A program made the translations under genes and the position numbers. From Cordylochernes scorpioides (lineage: Eukaryota; Arthropoda; Arachnida; Pseudoscorpiones; Chernetidae), in assembly GCA_030710605.1 (NCBI GenBank), contig CP092869.1:7459866-7523865 (forward strand): a stretch of DNA of 64,000 nucleotides, read 5' to 3'. The notes under the pieces are model-generated. The model saw nothing but the letters and a program-made list of their open reading frames with translations, was not told where the DNA came from and ran no database searches. Within the stretch, counting starts at the first letter, position 1; each line of letters opens with the position of its first letter. Shown here piece by piece: positions 52,034-61,471 of the stretch.

Positions 52034-53197
52034 ATGAATGTAAAGAAGGAAGGTACTCAGGTAAGCAACTACGTTGTTCAACATCTGCCAAGGAACCCTT
52101 CCATTTTCTCCGGGGAGGATGGTGAAGATCTCCAAAAATGGTTAAAAGGGTATGCACGTGTGGCAAGGTACAACCATTGGGACGAAACCATTTGTCTTAC
52201 TAAAGTTTATTTTTATCTGTCTGGAACTGCTCTCAAATGGTTTGAGAACAACGAAGAAAGCATACAGACTTGGAAGGAATTCACATCTCAATTAGAGAAT
52301 GTGTTCGGAAAAAAAGAAAATTCAAAATTGCAAGCGGAGAAGAAACTTAAAACACGGGCACAATTAAAAGGTGAAAGTACCGAATGTTACATCCAGGATC
52401 TCCTGTGCTTGTGCAAAGAGGTTGATCCTCAAATGAGCGAGGAAGATAAAATCTCCCACCTCATGAAGGGGATAGCTGAGGAGCTTTATCAAGCACTCCT
52501 ACCGAGGGATGTACAGAGCACCGAGCAATTCATTACAGAATGTCGCCGTGTCGAAGCGCTCCGTTGTAGGCGAGTTACCCCAACCAGGTACGAGCGCCTA
52601 CCAAATATAGCCTCTCTCTTTGACCAGGATGACGGAGAAGATCTGTCATCTATGATTAGGCAAATTGTTCGTGAGGAGGTACAACGGGCATTAGGCTCTC
52701 CTCGGGAGGAACCAAAAAATGCTACAATCGAAGAAATTGTAAAGGAGGAGATTGGAAGAACCCTGGCGCCAATCTCAAAGTCTAGGAGAAATCGCCCTCA
52801 GAAGGAAAGACCCCGACAGTTTTTAAATACTAGATATGAGGCCGAAACGATAAGACCGCACCCTGAACCTCGATACCCAAAACAAGGAGGAAGACGCGAC
52901 ACCAATGATTGGCGTACAACTGAGGGAAGGCCAATCTGTTTCTACTGCGGACGCCCAGGTCACGTCGTCCGCTATTGCCGTGACAGGAAGAGACACAATG
53001 AGGAAAGGAGAAATGTTTATTTCCAAAGAAAGCAAGACGCAATGGTATCCTACAACTCTCGAGCTGAATCTCAGGACCCCAATGACGAATCATCGAGGAA
53101 AACTTTCACTCGCTACCGAAGCCCTACTTCATATCGCGGTCGAAACAGACAACATTTCTCACCTGCTAGAAGATCTAGCAGGACGCCCCGCCATTAA
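52034..53197 (+). CDS. gag: Retrotransposon Gag polyprotein (Ty3/Gypsy-like)
   Basis: Gag forms the particle that packages the element RNA. From the first ATG (52034) the frame gives 387 residues; the open frame reaches back into the LTR but has no earlier ATG. Residues about 30-150 resemble the Retrotrans_gag capsid region (KWLKGYARVARYNHWDE, LSGTALKWFENN, LMKGIAEELYQALLP). Residues about 302-315 form a zinc knuckle, CFYCGRPGHVVRYC (C-x2-C-x4-H-x4-C), in a basic tail rich in Arg. The frame is intact. A second open frame overlaps its 3' end (52905-53207), where a frameshifted pol would start, but no protease motif is visible. Confidence 0.9.
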   Translation: MNVKKEGTQVSNYVVQHLPRNPSIFSGEDGEDLQKWLKGYARVARYNHWDETICLTKVYFYLSGTALKWFENNEESIQTWKEFTSQLENVFGKKENSKLQAEKKLKTRAQLKGESTECYIQDLLCLCKEVDPQMSEEDKISHLMKGIAEELYQALLPRDVQSTEQFITECRRVEALRCRRVTPTRYERLPNIASLFDQDDGEDLSSMIRQIVREEVQRALGSPREEPKNATIEEIVKEEIGRTLAPISKSRRNRPQKERPRQFLNTRYEAETIRPHPEPRYPKQGGRRDTNDWRTTEGRPICFYCGRPGHVVRYCRDRKRHNEERRNVYFQRKQDAMVSYNSRAESQDPNDESSRKTFTRYRSPTSYRGRNRQHFSPARRSSRTPRH

Positions 53198-53455
53198 AAC
53201 TAGATGATAGACCACATTGGAGGCGAGGCCGCAGAGTTATAAAATCCCCCCTTACCGACCACAGTATAAATGAGAAAAAGCTACCTTGACGTAAACATAG
53301 ACCTACCAAGTCCTCATGAAGAAGATATCTCAACTGAAAGAAGACATCCACCGCAGTCACCTGAAAATATCCCTGGCCATAGTACTAGTTCTTAAGACTG
53401 ACGACGTAAGTCTCCTGCTGAGCATCGGGTCGATGCTCTTTATAGGAGGAGGCTA
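53198..53455 (+). other. Residual 3' internal region of the LTR element
   Basis: Short frames such as DRPHWRRGRRVIKSPL might be the stump of a pol C-terminus, but this is not provable. 'gagcatcgggtcgatgctct' can form a hairpin just before the purine tract. Confidence 0.45.
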
Positions 53456-53705
53456 TGTGGCGAAGGAATATTTTATTATTTAATTTAATATTATTCAATG
53501 AAAATATATTCAACAGATTATAAAAATATATATTAATCTGTATTTGCGAAATCATCTTTAAAATATTTCTTTGCTTGCTTGCTTAAGATTCTCTAGCTGT
53601 ATATAGTTTGGCTGACTTGTTAATAATTATCGACTCGTCGCTGTGGCGTAATCAATAAATACTTTTACATCTTAGGATATTTCAAGGCTTGATTTCTACG
53701 CTACA
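53456..53705 (+). repeat. 3' LTR
   Basis: Same length as the 5' LTR with two substitutions. Preceded by TATAGGAGGAGGCTA, the likely polypurine tract. Confidence 0.92.
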
Positions 53706-53974
53706 ATATTATAATCACAATATGCTTTAATTGTGTTTATATAATATAAAATACATAATTGAGAAAGTACTACCTTACTTAAGGCGTGAAGAAAGAAGAA
53801 AATAAAAGACTTATTTACATATGTACAAAAAGATTTGAGCCGGCCAACAGGAAACAACAACAACAGTGCATTTATATAGGAAAAGCGGCGACATCTGGCG
53901 GTCGATTTAAACAGAGTAATTTGTTCTAGAATTTATTATTTTGAAATAAAAATTTAATAAAAAATAAAAATATG

Positions 53975-54385
53975 AAAAATAGTACAAATTTGATATTGTA
54001 CTGGGATAAGGTTCATAAATTAAGAAAAAAAAGGGGGGAGGAGGTATCTCCTTATCGTGCAACTGAAAGTTGCTGATGACTTGCGCCATCTATCGGAATA
54101 AATATCAACTATTCGTTGATTTTTAATTATTTCAGAATGAATTTTCAAAATATCTGAATGACCAATCTTTTTTGTCGTTGAGGTAGAACTTGCACCACGC
54201 TGATGAGGGTCAACAGCCCAAAACGCTTAAGTGGTTAGCTTTTCTTGATTAATCAACAATGGGTATTTGGCCTATTCTGGAATAATTAAAATTTTACAAA
54301 TAGCTTATATTTATTCCGATAGATGGCGCAAGCCATCAGCAACTTTCAGTTGTACAATAAGAAGATGTCTTTTTCTTTTTCATTC
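53975..54385 (+). mobile_element. Hammerhead-bearing inverted element, copy 4
   Basis: 'ctccttatcgtgcaactgaa' near 54048 is mirrored by 'cagttgtacaataagaagat' near 54345. The core is in the plus orientation with 'ttgattaatcaacaatgggt'. Same family as 6830-7300. Confidence 0.68.
54193..54236 (+). ncRNA. Hammerhead motif with G12 lost
   Basis: ACCACG-CTGATGA-GGGT/GCCC-AAAAC-GCTTA-AGTGG. The catalytic G of GAAA is A here, and the cleavage triplet is altered. Probably inactive. Confidence 0.5.
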
Positions 54386-54404
54386 TTAATATATATTGAT
54401 ATAA

Positions 54405-54590
54405 TCAATAAGGAATCAAGGGTTTCTTTTCGTTTCTTATTTCTTTCATTTCTCGAGCTTTCGGACTAACATGCACTTTCCACACGGAGATCCAGAAGTT
54501 CCGTTTTGAAAAGCATGTTAACCTGAAAGCTTGAGAAATAAAAGAAATAAGAAAAGAAACCAAACCCTTGATTCCCTATTGTTTAAATAA
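54405..54590. repeat. Inverted repeat, hammerhead-related ends
   Basis: 'atcaagggtttcttttcgtt' (54414) is mirrored by 'agaaaagaaaccaaaccctt' (54549), and 'catttctcgagctttcggac' is partly mirrored by 'ctgaaagcttgagaaataaa'. The CTTTCGG/CCTGAAAGCTT words resemble the GAAAGCT variant ends, but the core is lost. Confidence 0.6.
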
Positions 54591-55125
54591 AAATGTAAAA
54601 GCGGGGAATAATCTTTATCATTTATATATGTTTTTTTTATCACTTAAAACATCTATTACTGAAATATATTTAAGATAGATTTTACCATCTAATCTTCAAA
54701 CTCTTAGAATTCCATCAGCCAATCTTAAAACCCATGTGTTTGCAAACTTTGGGGGCAGCCAGCGGATAAGGAAGATATGCTGTAACGTAAATAGGTAAAT
54801 ATTAATTCTCTTTCAAACCTCCGCTATGTAATTTAGATTAACCGTTGTGAGAGAAAAGTATGTTCCTATTAAAATTAACTTTTATAAATCCATGAAATGT
54901 AAACAAAAGTTAACAAACCTAACACTGAACTAATATACGGAGTCTAAACAAACTAAAGGGAAAGATAACAAATATGGTTCATCCTAATCTAGATAATCCG
55001 CGGTAAATTGAAACCAAGCTAAGTCTTCTGATTAAAGCTTAATTTTATAAGGTGATGAACCATAACCCTGAACGACTATTTTATGATGGCAAATCAAGAA
55101 TCAGAGCAAAAGATTTAATCATTAT
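54591..55125. other. No gene recognised
   Basis: AT-rich, with scattered 'aacctaac' words that foreshadow the following array. Confidence 0.35.
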
Positions 55126-55590
55126 CTATCTGGTACCTAACCTAATTATAGAACGGCTAACATAACCATTAGATGTTGCCTAATCATATTACAGAGCAAC
55201 AACCTAACCATTATCTTATACGTAACCAAATTACAAAAGGGCCAACCTAACTATTTTCTGGTACCTACCCAAAACCAGAACAACATCCAAACCATTATCT
55301 GGTAGCTAACCAAACCCAGAACAACATCCAAACCATTATCTGGTAGCTAACCAAACCCAGAACAACATCCAAACCATTATCTGGTAGCTAACCAAACCCA
55401 GAACAACAACCTAACCATTATCTGGTAGCTAACCAAACCCAGAACAACATCCAAATCATTATCTGGTAGCTAACCAAACCCAGAACAACATCTAAACCAT
55501 TATATGGTAGCTAACCAAAACCAGAACAACATCCAAACCATTATCTGGTAGCTAACCAAAACCAGAACAACAACCAAACCATTATTTTAG
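55126..55590. repeat. 41-bp minisatellite
   Basis: Around eight clear units (from about 55280) of 41 bases with 'ctggtagctaaccaaaccca' and 'gaacaacatccaaaccatta'. Degenerate units extend left to about 55126, and a stray unit lies at 55805-55845. Confidence 0.9.
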
Positions 55591-55619
55591 TTTAGATTTT
55601 GAAATAATTACAAAAGATT

Positions 55620-55805
55620 TAAAACAGCATATCAATCGAAATAATTGCAAAAGGTTTCTTTATTCAATAAAAATAGAGATAAAGATCTATATATATTGTA
55701 GGAATTTGTGAAACATGTGCCTGATGATGAGCTAACACTTGAAAACTTGCCCTTTTTATTATATAAAGAAACCTTTTGCAATTATTTCGATTGATATATC
55801 TTCAT
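55620..55805. repeat. Inverted repeat inserted near the 41-bp array
   Basis: 'atatcaatcgaaataattgc' is mirrored by 'gcaattatttcgattgatat', with 'aaaggtttctttat' arms. The centre has CCTGATGATGAGCTAACAC followed by TTGAAAACTTG, a worn hammerhead-like layout. The 41-bp array resumes after it, so this element interrupted the array. Confidence 0.65.
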
Positions 55806-55859
55806 TTTAGTACCTAACCAAAACCAGCACAACAATCAAACCATTATCTAAAACGATAT

Positions 55860-56290
55860 TCATAACGATATTTAAAGATAAAAGATAAATATGAAAGGGA
55901 GGAAAATAATATCATATATATTTGATTCCCATTTTCACAGGCTTTCAGATAATCTAACCCTTCTACAGTTGCTTGCATATAGAGTGACAAACAAGTATGA
56001 AATCTTCTAAAAATAGGAAATAAAATAAACTATCCTCCTTATACTCCTCTCTCTTTTTACCATCATCGAGTATTATACCAAGAACCAGAATGGCCAACCT
56101 GACCATTCTCAAGCGCCTCATTGAACCAGACCGAGGGCGGGCAAAGAGACGTCACATGTCTGGAGCCAATAAGGATCCCAATTAGCAACCACTGAAATGA
56201 GAGCCAGACATGCATGCCATCCTGGAGGACAATTATACCATCAGTTCTCTTTGAATTAACTTCATCGACCCTGCGATAGGAGCCTTTCTT
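55860..56290. other. No gene recognised; GC-richer patch
   Basis: 56080-56240 has a short plus-strand frame with TILKRLIEPDRGRAKRRH, but no ATG context, splice sites or family match can be supported. Confidence 0.3.
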
Positions 56291-56299
56291 AACCCTGGA

Positions 56300-58020
56300 C
56301 TTTTAGACCCTTCGATGTCATCTCTTCTTTACATTCTTTAGACTTTATTAATTGATCCTTCACAATTCTCGCTTGTGGACTCTTCAATACCATCTTTATC
56401 TTCTTTAGACTTTATTAATTGATCCTTCACAATTCTCGCTTGTGGACTCTTCAATAACATCTTTATCTTCTTTAGACTTTATTAATTGATCCTTCACAAT
56501 TCTCGCTTGTGGTCTCTTCAATACCATCTTTATCTTCTTTAGACTTTATTAATTGATCCTTCACAATTCTCGCTTGTGGACTCTTCAATACCATCTTTAT
56601 CTTCTTTAGACCTCACCAATTAAATCTTCTTATTTCCAGACTTGTAGTTCATTCAATACATATTTACCGTCTTTAAACTTTACCAATTGGCATATTCCAA
56701 TTCTGAACTTGTTTCAATAAATCTTTACCTCCTTTAATATTTACCAATTAGACCTTCCCATTTATGGGCTTGTGAACCTTTCAATACTAAGAAGTGGCCA
56801 TAGAAAAACCTTGAAATTTCAAAATGCACAAAAAAAAACCCTCAATAACTGCTTGAAATGCAATAATGCGGAAGCATCACCGGAACCTATCTTGTCATGC
56901 TCAGAACTGACGATAGAGGACCTATTTTCCAGGCCTATAACTACCATCGCAAAATTGGAGAGGAATGGACTTAAGGAATTGGCTTAGCCATGGAGATAAG
57001 CACTACCAGCACTTTTTAGTATCATCTTTAGCTTCTTTTGACTTTACTAATTGGTATTTACCAATTATGGATTTGTGGACTTCAAGAGCAACTTAATCTT
57101 CTTTAGATTTTACCAATTTGCTCATTCCAATTCTGGGCCCTATAATACCTTCTTTAACCTCTTTAGAGTTTACCTATTGGCTCTTCACAATTCTGGACTT
57201 GTGAAACGTTCAATACAATCTTTATCATCTTTAATATTTACCAATTAGACCTCATATTTGGACTTGTGAACCACTCAATACAACTTTATCTTCTTAAGAC
57301 CTTCCCAATTCTAAACTTGAGGTCCCTTCAATACCATTTTTATCTTCTTTAGATTTTACCAATTGGTCCATTCCAATTCTGGACTTACGAACCCTTTAAT
57401 ACCTTTTTTGAACTTTAGCAATTTGTTCTTCCCATTTCTGGACTTGTGAGCCTTTCGATTAAATATTTACCTTCTTTAGACTTTACCAATTGGTATTTCC
57501 CAATTATGGATTTGTGGATCCTTCAATACCAACTTTATCTTCTTTAGATTTTACAAATTTGTTCATTCCAATTCTGAACTTCTGGACCTTTTAATACTTT
57601 CTTTACCTTCTTTAGAGTTTACTAATTGGTTCTTCACAATTCTGAAATTGTAAACCTCTCAATACCATATTTACTTTTTTTTAGACCTTAGCAATTGGTC
57701 CTTCCCATTTCTGGCCTTGTGAACATTTTAATCCCATATTTACCTTATTTAGACCTTACCATTTAGTTTTTCCCAATTATTAACTTGTGGACACTTCAAT
57801 ACCATCGTTCCTCTCTTTAGACTTTACCAATTGGTTCTTCCAAATTCTGGACTCGTGGTACCTTCAATACCATATTTACATACTTTAGACCTTAACGATT
57901 GGCTTTTCCCAATCCTTTATCTTAAGACTCTTCAATTCCATGTTTGCCATAGTTAGACATTACCAATTGGGCCTTTCCAACACTGAAGCTTTAAACCCTT
58001 CAATATATATACCATCTTTG
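56300..58020. repeat. ~66-bp tandem array, strongly graded
   Basis: Units carry 'tctttagactttattaattg', 'atccttcacaattctcgctt' and 'gtggactcttcaataccatc'. The units at 56370-56610 are nearly identical; those to the right are increasingly diverged ('taccaattggtccttccaa'). About 25 units overall. A LINE fragment interrupts it at 56793-57018. Confidence 0.88.
56772..56987 (+). pseudogene. LINE C-terminal fragment inside the ~66-bp array
   Basis: The frame contains NNCLKCNNAEASPEPILSCS, then LFSRP and a final ERNGLKELA stop. C-x2-C...C followed by an NGL-x2-L ending is the pattern at the C-terminus of a retroelement RNase H/zinc-knuckle group common in arthropods. The expected His of the knuckle is Pro here. 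The first few codons come from the array itself. A short dead copy. Confidence 0.55.
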
Positions 58021-58370
58021 TTCCTGATGTTATTGCTTTGTCACCCGCGAAAGCCTGCTTGCTTTCAGAAAACGTTCAATCGCTTACGAAATTTTTGTGC
58101 GACATAGTTTGACAGAGAAATATTCCTTTTTTATAGATCAAAAAAATATTCTCCTGGAAAATTTCCTTTTATATCTTGGAAATTGAATTTTCCTATTCAC
58201 TTCACGAGCACATCACTTCTTTGGTAAATTGTAAATATTCCACAATACCTTGTAGATTCAATGTGTTGAGGGCCTCAAAAATCTTTCGGTGATCTTTCGT
58301 CCAGGGGTGTTTAAGTTTATTAGGGCAATAAAGATAGATATAGCAAAATATAACTATGATTGGAGAGGAA
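58021..58370. other. No gene recognised
   Basis: AT-rich; no repeat relation found. Confidence 0.35.
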
Positions 58371-58387
58371 TGTCTTATACAAAGTTT

Positions 58388-58428
58388 ATTTGTAAGCTTT
58401 CGAACGCAGGCTTCCTTCTACAGGCTTT
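58388..58428 (-). ncRNA. Hammerhead-like motif, CTGTAGA variant
   Basis: Minus strand CCTGTAGA-A-GGAAGC..GCGTTC-GAAAGCTT-ACAAATAA. Stem II has one mismatch and one G-T pair. Same variant core as at 26.25 and 30.86/32.6 kb. Confidence 0.48.
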
Positions 58429-58450
58429 ACAATGAATTTTGGTCATTGTA

Positions 58451-58488
58451 AAGCGTGTAGAAGGACGCATGCTTCCGAAAGCTTGCAG
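58451..58488 (+). ncRNA. Hammerhead-like motif, GTGTAGA copy
   Basis: GCGTGTAGA-A-GGACGC..GCTTCC-GAAAGCTT-GCAGATAA. Stem II has one mismatch in the same place as its partner. Confidence 0.45.
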
Positions 58489-58515
58489 ATAAACTTCGTA
58501 TAAGATACTCCTCTT

Positions 58516-58984
58516 CAATCATAGTTATATTTGCTTTTTTAATTCGAAGAGTTTAATTTAGTCAAAGATAGATACAGTAAGCATTCTTAATAGACTAGTT
58601 AAGCTTAGAGAAAAAAAAATAATCCAAATTATTCACTTGTGGAGCAGCAAAAATATTCACAGATATTTAAGGCAACCATACCATTGCCTTCACACAAACA
58701 AGTCTGTTAGCTGTTAGGTAAAATGCAATAAACACTCTACATAACTAAATTGGAGGAATGGAGGCATTTTCTCTTTTCTTTGAGGATGCTTTATCTGTTC
58801 TAACAGAGTTTGGTTATAGAGGGTGTAGTCTTATAGAGGTTCGTTACAAAGAGTTTGATTATAGAGGGTTTCGTTTTTAGACTTCGTTATAAATAATTTC
58901 GTTAAGAAGAATTTCCTTTTAGAACGTATCGTTATAGAGAGAGTTACGATATGAAGGGTTTTTATTGAAGACATTAAGACGCAA
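58516..58984. repeat. Degenerate 'gttatagagggttt' repeats
   Basis: From about 58800 to 58970 short irregular words of the type 'ggttatagagggtgtagtct' and 'cgttatagagagag' recur. They resemble inner parts of pogo-like MITEs. Upstream DNA shows nothing. Confidence 0.45.
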
Positions 58985-59225
58985 ATGTTTATTTTCACAA
59001 ATAAATCAAGCTTTTACTGTCCTTACTGCGATGAAAAAATATTGGGAGGGCTTGGCTCATTAGTGGTGAACCCTCCCAGTGGTTTTGGCAATTTTTTTTT
59101 GATCTACCAGACCGCTTCTTTAGAGCACTAATACTGTATTGGATCATTCTGCTTTTATATGCTACACTGAAGGATGGAATCTTAGAAATGGTATTTAAGC
59201 AAACTTTGAACATAGGCTGTTAGGA
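58985..59225 (+). mobile_element. Single copy of the 8.2-kb dimer family
   Basis: 'tactgtccttactgcgatga', 'gggagggcttggctcattag', 'gatctaccagaccgcttctt', 'tgctacactgaaggatggaa' and 'gttaggacagtagaat' give the unit as a monomer. This shows that the 8.2-kb copy is an inverted dimer of an element of about 240 bp with TACTGTCCT-type inverted ends. The minus frame 58995-59213 is not a gene. Confidence 0.72.
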
Positions 59226-59275
59226 CAGTAGAATTACGTATGACGCGTTATTGCTTTGTATTAATTTATAAATAA

Positions 59276-59445
59276 AATGCAACTCTCCCGTCGAAGTAGA
59301 CGTCAGAACAAGACATTATCCGTTGACAGCCACTGCAAACTAGAGACCTCAGGTCGGTAACAAAGCCACAACAACAGCTTTGGCAAACTAAGAATCCCCA
59401 CTTGGTGAACATGGTTCGGTCAAATAGCCCTCGTCAGTCTCAGAT
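59276..59445. mobile_element. Relative of the 38.2-kb hammerhead element
   Basis: 'actctcccgtcgaagtagac', 'gacctcaggtcggtaacaaa' and 'cagctttggcaaactaagaa' precede a degenerate hammerhead core on the minus strand (59396-59442: CTGACGA present, GAAA changed to GAAC). Confidence 0.6.
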
Positions 59446-59765
59446 ATATATATTTCCTGACCACGAGCACATGTACCTTTTAGATCTAGTGGAACAAAAA
59501 TAAACTAAACGTTTATTTAACTTGCTCCGTGATAGTTGGCCAACCCAATTTCTTGATAAATTAAGAAAAGCCATCCATGAACGCGTTTCGCCAAAAATCC
59601 TTTTGGTCGAAGTAGTACAGCCTAATCCACGCTGGTTTTCTTGATTTATCAAGAAATTGGGTTGGCCAAATATCACGGAGCAAGTTAAATAAACGTTTTG
59701 TTTATTTTTGTTACACTAGATGGCGCTCTGCTTTCTTAAAAGCACATGTGCTCCTGGTTAGGATA
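59446..59765. mobile_element. Inverted repeat element
   Basis: 'aacgtttatttaacttgctc' and 'ttggccaacccaatttcttg' are mirrored by 'caagaaattgggttggccaa' and 'gagcaagttaaataaacgtt'. The centre has GCGAAACGCGTTC on the minus strand after a CCAAAA/TTTTGG stem, so it is a degraded hammerhead-type core. Confidence 0.7.
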
Positions 59766-60399
59766 TGCCTTTTTTATTTCTAATATATATATATATGTAT
59801 ATATACATTTATAAAATAAATTCTAATATAAAATAGTAGATATATATTACCAGTTACAATCGAATAGAATTTGTAATTAATAAATAAAAACAGGACACTC
59901 GGCTCCATTTTTAAAATTTACACATAGCAATAATATTCTAGTGTAATATACACAGATATATGTTGTAATGAAAGGAACGGATACATTTTTATTCCAACAT
60001 TCTACTCAAAAGATAATTAAGAACTTTGCATAATTGTAAAGAGCTCATAATTTGAATGCAACCAATGCTTTCTCAAGGAATATTGCTTTTTTAAATTTAT
60101 TTTTATTTGGACGTAGATATTTTATTTTTAATTTCTTACTAATTCGCTGATATATTAATCTGAATAATTATATAGAATATATTAACGCTTTTTACTGTTT
60201 GATTAATATTCCTGCATACATATATGGTGAATTAATTATTTAAAGTGAATATTAAAGATGATAAGAGGAATTTTAGATTAATAATGATTGAAAATACAGA
60301 TAGAAAATATTCAGAAAAAATAGGTACATCAACTAATGATTTATTTAACTCAAGACTGTTGTGATATATTAAATAACCTATAATAATCTATAAAGACAA
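59766..60399. other. No gene recognised
   Basis: AT-rich; no feature supported. Confidence 0.35.
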
Positions 60400-60690
60400 G
60401 GGTCGCCTCTCCCGTCAAAATAGACGTCTAAAATCAGACGCCATCTATTGACCGTCGCCGCAACTAGCGGCCTCGGGTCAGTGACAAAGCCACAACACCA
60501 GCTTTGGCAGGTTGACGAGGGCCATTAGCCCGAAACCATGGTCTCTAAGTAGACGCTTTTCAGTTTGCCAAAGCTGGTGTTGTGGCTTTGTCACCGACCC
60601 GAGGCCGCTAGTTGCGGCGACGGTCAATAGATGGCGTCTGATTTTAGACGTCTATTTTGACGGGAGAGGCGACCCTTGTCTCTTTAGATC
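60400..60690. mobile_element. Palindromic relative of the 38.2-kb hammerhead element
   Basis: 'gtcgcctctcccgtcaaaat' to 'cagctttggca' (60405-60509) is mirrored at 60561-60675. Between them, on the plus strand, is TTGACGAGGGCCATTAGCCC-GAAACC-ATGGTC, a hammerhead core whose 5' stem I is cut away at the palindrome junction. The plus frame 60512-60787 is not a gene. Confidence 0.72.
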
Positions 60691-60914
60691 AATTTCCTCC
60701 CGGCAAAATTTCCAATGTATAATAATGTTACGTAGTGTATTTATTATTGACACTATGCAAAATCATGGCATTTGTCGATTGTTTTAACTTTATGTAAAAT
60801 ATTTCCTTTTTACCTCTATTGTTCTAATTTTGTATAAAAGGAGATTACATAAACATTCAGTTCAATTTGTAAAGCTGGAACGAGTTTTATTCTGATAACA
60901 CCTAACCATTACAA

Positions 60915-60965
60915 CACCGACGTTTCAGAGATTTTCTGTCACTCTACTCAGGGGAATGGCTATTT
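60915..60965 (-). ncRNA. Degenerate hammerhead-like motif
   Basis: The minus strand reads CCTGAGTAGA, a loose stem II, then TGAAACGTCGGTG. The core has an insertion, so it is likely inactive, but GAAACGTC is intact. Confidence 0.35.

Positions 60966-60968
<3 letters not shown>

Positions 60969-61007
<39 letters not shown>
60969..61007. repeat. (TA)n microsatellite
   Basis: About 19 TA units, followed by a truncated 'gtcgcctctcccgtcaaaat' element (61018-61100) and a second TA run (61101-61124). Confidence 0.9.
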
Positions 61008-61009
<2 letters not shown>

Positions 61010-61129
61010 AGACAAAGGTCGCCTCTCCCGTCAAAATAGACGTCTAAAACAGACGCCATTTTGTCTCTTTAGATCATTTTCCTCCCGGCAAAATTTCCAT
61101 CTATATATATATATATATATATATGTTAT

Positions 61130-61470
61130 TGATTAGAAATATTTTGTGTTTGTTTGTTGAAAAGAGGTGCAGTCGTGGAAAAATAAAAATAATTATTTAC
61201 CTTTCAAGCAGATTTTTATTTTGAATCTCTTGAAGTAAAAATATACATAAAATTATTTATATCACAGGAATATAGAATTTATAAAATGAATTCTATAATC
61301 GTGAATAAAAGATAGGTAGGGTTAAATATACATATTTACAACAATAATAATTAAAAGTGATATTTTTTTTTTGAATATATGGTCAAAAATGCAGAACAGT
61401 CAATGAATGAAAAAATAAAATATATGTTTTAAAAAAAAAAAAAATATTTGTATTTTAGATTATATAATAT
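61130..61470. other. No gene recognised
   Basis: AT-rich. 'gaggtgcagtcgtggaaaaa' near 61166 is a fragment of the GCCGGC family. Confidence 0.35.
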
Positions 61471-61471
61471 A

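Larger units (their letters stand above)
51708..53705 (+). mobile_element. Young LTR retrotransposon with gag only
   Basis: Two 250-bp LTRs (51708-51957 and 53456-53705) start TGTGGCGAAGG and end ACGCTACA. They differ at two positions (c/a near 51902 and a/t near 51947). The 4-bp ATAT duplication is at 51704-51707 and 53706-53709. A primer-binding-site candidate starts with TGGTGGAGAGACTGG at 51960, and a purine tract AGGAGGAGG precedes the 3' LTR. The internal region is 1.5 kb: one Gag gene and about 250 bases of tail. No protease, reverse transcriptase, RNase H or integrase. LTR sequence and Gag type fit Ty3/Gypsy (Metaviridae). Confidence 0.92.
51561..53945 (+). mobile_element. GCCGGC-family element split by an LTR retrotransposon
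   Basis: 51561-51707 ('ctactgtttttggaatatt', 'acagtcgtagtaaaataata') and 53706-53945 ('actaccttacttaaggcgtg', 'tgagccggccaacaggaaac', 'catctggcggtcgatttaaa') are the two halves. ATAT is present on both sides of the LTR element and is the 4-bp target duplication. Confidence 0.78.
58371..58515. mobile_element. Inverted pair of CTGTAGA-type hammerhead-like ends
   Basis: 'cttatacaaagtttatttgt' is mirrored by 'aaacttcgtataag' at the right. Each arm has a GTGTAGA/CTGTAGA...CGAAAGCTT motif, and the centre is 'aatgaattttggtcatt'. Confidence 0.68.

Noticed and set aside
52823-53093. Minus frames opposite gag
   Set aside because: Antisense shadows of the Gag coding sequence.
52905-53207. Plus frame overlapping the 3' part of gag, considered as frameshifted protease
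   Set aside because: No Asp-Ser/Thr-Gly protease motif; it ends within 10 bases of the gag stop.
56080-56240. Small exon with TILKRLIEPDRGRAKRRH
   Set aside because: No convincing acceptor or donor at the edges and no recognised family; GC content alone is not enough.
60512-60787. 91-codon plus frame
   Set aside because: It reads through a palindromic hammerhead-bearing repeat; the opposite strand of the 38.2-kb copy gives a similar peptide, showing it is repeat translation.
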